Shown: positions 61,341 through 64,000 of the stretch, one piece after another
How the letters are laid out: each line of letters begins with the position of its first letter
Numbering within the stretch: position 1 is the stretch's first letter
DNA from: Oikopleura dioica
Taxonomy: Eukaryota > Chordata > Appendicularia > Copelata > Oikopleuridae
Assembly: GCA_907165135.1 (NCBI GenBank)
Contig: OU015566.1
Span: forward strand, 8,044,157 to 8,108,156
Reading direction: 5' to 3'
Length of the DNA stretch: 64,000 bases
Made by a program: the position numbers and the translations under genes
The notes under the pieces: generated by a model
Database searches by the model: none
What the model saw: only the letters and a program-made list of their open reading frames with translations
What the model was told of the DNA's origin: nothing

Positions 61341-62031
61341 GGGATCCCCCCCCCTCCCGTTTTGGCCATTTTCAACTGGAAATTCAGCCGATTTGGGCTG
61401 ATGAATTGGGGCGTATAATATCTCTACGGATAGCCCAGGTGCTTTCCGCTATTTTCTAGTACAGAAAAGTTTTTTGCTCAAGGCAAACCTTCCACTAGGA
61501 GGCGTCAAAGTTCGAAAATTTCGAAAAAAGGCCATTTTAGGCCATTTTTGACTCGAAATTCAGCCAATTTGGGCTTAGATAAACAAGATCTGAAAAAAGA
61601 TTTAGATAGAATAAAGCCTAATCTTGAATCTCTAGTACAGAGAACTGATTTGGTCAAGTAATAAAAAAATTTTCTCAAGAACAACCAAATGTACCCATTT
61701 ATTGCGTTTTTTAGTGTATTTTGGCTCTCTAGCGCCAACATAAGGCTGATATATCCATTGCGGTTATAATATTCTTTTTCAGTGTATTCTAAGCTTTCGA
61801 TAGACCCCTTATATGTCTTATTTCGATGATATTGAAAAACCGAAAAAAAATCGATTTTTACGCTAAGTACAATTTACATGCATTTTCGAAATTTTCGAAG
61901 GCTTATATTTTGAGGAAAGATGATCGTAAAGGGGTCATATGATACATCAAAATGATCCTCAGAATACGAGGAATCTGAAAATATCAAATGAAGACCCTTA
62001 TCAAGCACTTGAAAAAACAGGGGGGGATCCC
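61341..62031. mobile_element. piggyBac-like non-autonomous element with TTAA duplication
   Basis: Both borders are TTAA (61337-61340 and 62032-62035) followed inward by inverted ends GGGATCCCCCC (left) and, in reverse complement, GGGATCCCCCC (right). TTAA duplications and G/C-start ends of this kind are characteristic of piggyBac-type elements. The 691-bp interior has no transposase frame but carries an imperfect 36-bp direct repeat at about 61367-61402 and 61544-61579 (core TTCAGCC-ATTTGGGCT). Confidence 0.7.
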
Positions 62032-62035
62032 TTAA

Positions 62036-62287
62036 ACAGACGATTTCTGGCCTACAGGGAATGTTGCTACAGGGAGTGCTGCATAAAATAAGATTAATAG
62101 ACCCTTTTTAGCATTCATGAGCTTCTGAATCTATGATCAATCACCGACCAATTAGCCTCGATTCTCTCACATTGTCTTTAGCGCCGTTCTCATGTGTCGC
62201 CCCGCTTTTCCGATATAAAAGACGGTCAAGCTCGTGTTTTTATCATCTAACACATCAACTTGATTTCTAGCAGACTCCAGACAAGCA
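62036..62287. promoter_or_regulatory. Promoter region with TATA box for the small secreted peptide
   Basis: TATAAAG at 62215-62221 lies 67 nt before the ATG at 62288, with short GC-rich sequence upstream. This is the clearest core promoter in the window. Confidence 0.5.
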
Positions 62288-62479
62288 ATGAACCTTTTCA
62301 AGCTCCTCCCTCTCATTCTCCCAACAATGGGACTCACTGTTGCCGAGGCTCAACTTCGACGGGCATATTTCCTGCAGCGGTTCCCTGAATTCAACGTACC
62401 AACTGTACCCCGCCGTCGTCGACAGCAGTCTCCTCCAGCTACGCCAGAAACACCAACACTTTCTGAAATTTGGTACTGA
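62288..62479 (+). CDS. Short secreted peptide precursor
   Basis: A single exon of 63 residues: signal peptide MNLFKLLPLILPTMGLTVAEA, then QLRRAYFLQRFPEFNVPTV, a basic run RRRR that could be a convertase site, and a Pro/Thr/Gln-rich end (QQSPPATPETPTLSEIWY). The layout suits a neuropeptide, antimicrobial or matrix peptide; no family is recognised. The TATA box and the AATAAA at 62504 support a real transcript. It may be intronless. Confidence 0.6.
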   Translation: MNLFKLLPLILPTMGLTVAEAQLRRAYFLQRFPEFNVPTVPRRRRQQSPPATPETPTLSEIWY

Positions 62480-63599
62480 TAATTCTTTCCTGACGATAAT
62501 CATAAATAAATCATTAGAACAATTATTTTTGTTATTTGACAAAACTAAGCTTTTCTTTCCCTTTCAAAACCGATAGAAGTCCTCAAAATTTTTGAGTCAG
62601 AAATGATTTCTAACGGTTTTCATAATCTAAACATTCGTACTCAATTTGTTCAAATAAGCTAATCTGGATACTGCCTGAAGCAATAAGGGTTTCAGCAGAA
62701 TCTTCTAAGTGTGGTTTGTACTAGACTTCTCCGCTAAGATATTCGCCTGTTTGAGGCTTTGAGCATTGGTTCTAAATAATTTTGAACCACAAAATTTTCA
62801 TCAAGAACATAAAAACTTCCTCGATAAATACTAAACAACTAAAAAATCAATTTTCATGCCTGTATTGAATAAGTAAGGTAAGCCAATTGATAAGAAGCTA
62901 GTGTGACTTCTCAGAATGTCAGCAGGATAGTGCCAGTGTGGTAACACCATGCCCTTGAGTCATGTGAGCGGGTCACCAACGCTGGTGCTCGGTGGTGGAG
63001 CTGCTGCCCCGCTCCCGCTCCAGCATTCTGCATCAAGCCTGAAATAGCAGCTTCAGACTTTTTTCACGTTTTTTTGTATAGGTTTTTATAGGGTAAGAGA
63101 ACGTTTTTCAAAGACATAATTAATCAGAGAAAGTTTTGAAGACCTTAGAGAACTGATTTTTGATCCGAAGAACACGTTTTGAAGATGATTAGAAGGACGA
63201 TTATTGGATTTTTTTTTATGAGACTTCATATAATATTTTCATAAAAATAGAAATATTAAATTTTTTTTAGATAAAATCTTATTTATAAAATCATTTTTCT
63301 TTATCTCAAATTATCAAGCATGTAAAAATTTACTCTTTATTATTTTTTGAATAGAAAAAGTGATTTTCACGTGTCTAGACAGATGATCTCAAAGTCTCTG
63401 ACCTAAATATATTTCAAAAATTTGCCTCTGCCAATGGAAAGAATTATTCAAAGAACATTGAATTTCCCCCTTTGCTCACGTGTTGAACAATGTGTTCAAG
63501 CGTAATTGTCGGTGGAATTAAAATAATCAATAATACAATTACATGATAATTTAAATCGATCCACATTTTTATCCTCCTGACAATTTTCTAGTGCACATA
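62480..63599. other. Intergenic region before the NIDO-like gene
   Basis: AT-rich with one GC-rich patch at about 62965-63025 (CTGGTGCTCGGTGGTGGAGC). No gene supported. An acceptor TTTTCTAG ends at 63590, just before the next ATG. Confidence 0.35.
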
Positions 63600-63960
63600 A
63601 TGAAATTAACGCCTCTTCTTCTGGCTGCGGCTCGTGCCTCGTCCCCTTACACTCATGGCAAGACAAATGGCGATTCCGTCCACACTTTGGATGGAAGCGG
63701 ACAGACCAAGGTTCCCCTTGCCCAAAACGCCGATATCTTTGGCGTCTCTACAGATATCCTCTGGTTCCAGAACAACGGTGCCATCTCCTTCGATACAACC
63801 AGCGATTCAAGCCCAGACTCGATCTCAAAGAACTTGGTCGTCGCTTCGCTTTGGGGAACCACTGGATCTGATGCCCTCAGCCCAAGCTCTGGAAAGATCT
63901 TTTACAGAAACGTTGGCTCAAGTGACCCAGCTTTTGCTGACATCAAGGTCCGGTTCTAAA
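63600..63960 (+). CDS. Secreted NIDO-like protein, 5' part (runs off the window)
   Basis: The ATG at 63600 opens a signal peptide MKLTPLLLAAARASS, then a region like the start of a NIDO domain (found in nidogen, alpha-tectorin and mucin-4): VSTDILWFQNNGAISFDT, NLVVASLWGTTGSDALSP, SGKIFYRNV. The frame is open to the exon end near 63951 (a GT donor in ATCAAGGTCC), after which only intron is visible. The remainder lies beyond the window. It is probably a matrix or house-type protein. Confidence 0.6.
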
Positions 63961-64000
63961 ATTTCAAAAATGACGGAACAGAATAGATCTTTGTTGTGTA

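Noticed and set aside
1-64000. CRISPR arrays, rRNA or bacterial operons
   Set aside because: No spaced direct-repeat array or rRNA core sequences; gene structure is eukaryotic with spliceosomal introns.

Overview
The window is animal nuclear DNA, and almost certainly from an appendicularian tunicate such as Oikopleura dioica (inference). Reasons: a chordate-type connexin; orthologs of GTF2B, RIOK3, EXOSC7 and HERC1; very compact genes with many introns of about 40-60 nt; several introns that fit the reading frame only with GA-AG or GC-AG borders; and tightly packed same-strand genes whose spacing looks like a trans-spliced operon. None of this is prokaryotic: no rRNA, tRNA or CRISPR was found. 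All exon borders were read by eye from reading frame, splice motifs and remembered family conservation.

Region 1 (1-9.5 kb, + strand): GTF2B (TFIIB), RIOK3, EXOSC7 and an NHL-like beta-propeller gene lie head to tail. Each has an AATAAA-type signal followed about 40-50 nt later by a TTTAG-type acceptor and the next ATG, which suggests a four-gene operon of transcription and RNA/ribosome-processing genes. A 2.3-kb RIOK3 intron holds three small antisense coiled-coil genes, one with a RING finger.

Region 2 (10.8-36.6 kb, + strand): one giant HERC1 gene (N-terminal region, RLD1, SPRY, UBA-like, WD40, RLD2, HECT), about 4,265 residues in 14 exons. Its larger introns hold antisense genes: a secreted WxxW/vWA-like protein whose coding exon carries a hAT-like transposon with 8-bp target duplications, two fatty-acid-binding proteins, an alkaline ceramidase, and a putative small membrane protein. 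The HECT exon appears to lack one base.

Region 3 (37-48 kb): an unknown acidic protein, a secreted Cys-rich Sushi-like protein (-), an MS4A-like four-span membrane protein (-), a coiled-coil RING protein (+) and a Thr-rich single-pass membrane protein (-).

Region 4 (51-64 kb): a nine-exon connexin (+), a small charged protein (-), an EamA/SLC35G-like transporter (-), a large secreted mosaic protein with ShK, EGF, degenerate trypsin-like and TSP1 domains plus a repeated unrecognised CC...CP...W module (+), a 691-bp TTAA-flanked piggyBac-like element, a short secreted-peptide precursor with a TATA box (+), and the 5' end of a NIDO-like secreted protein running off the window (+).
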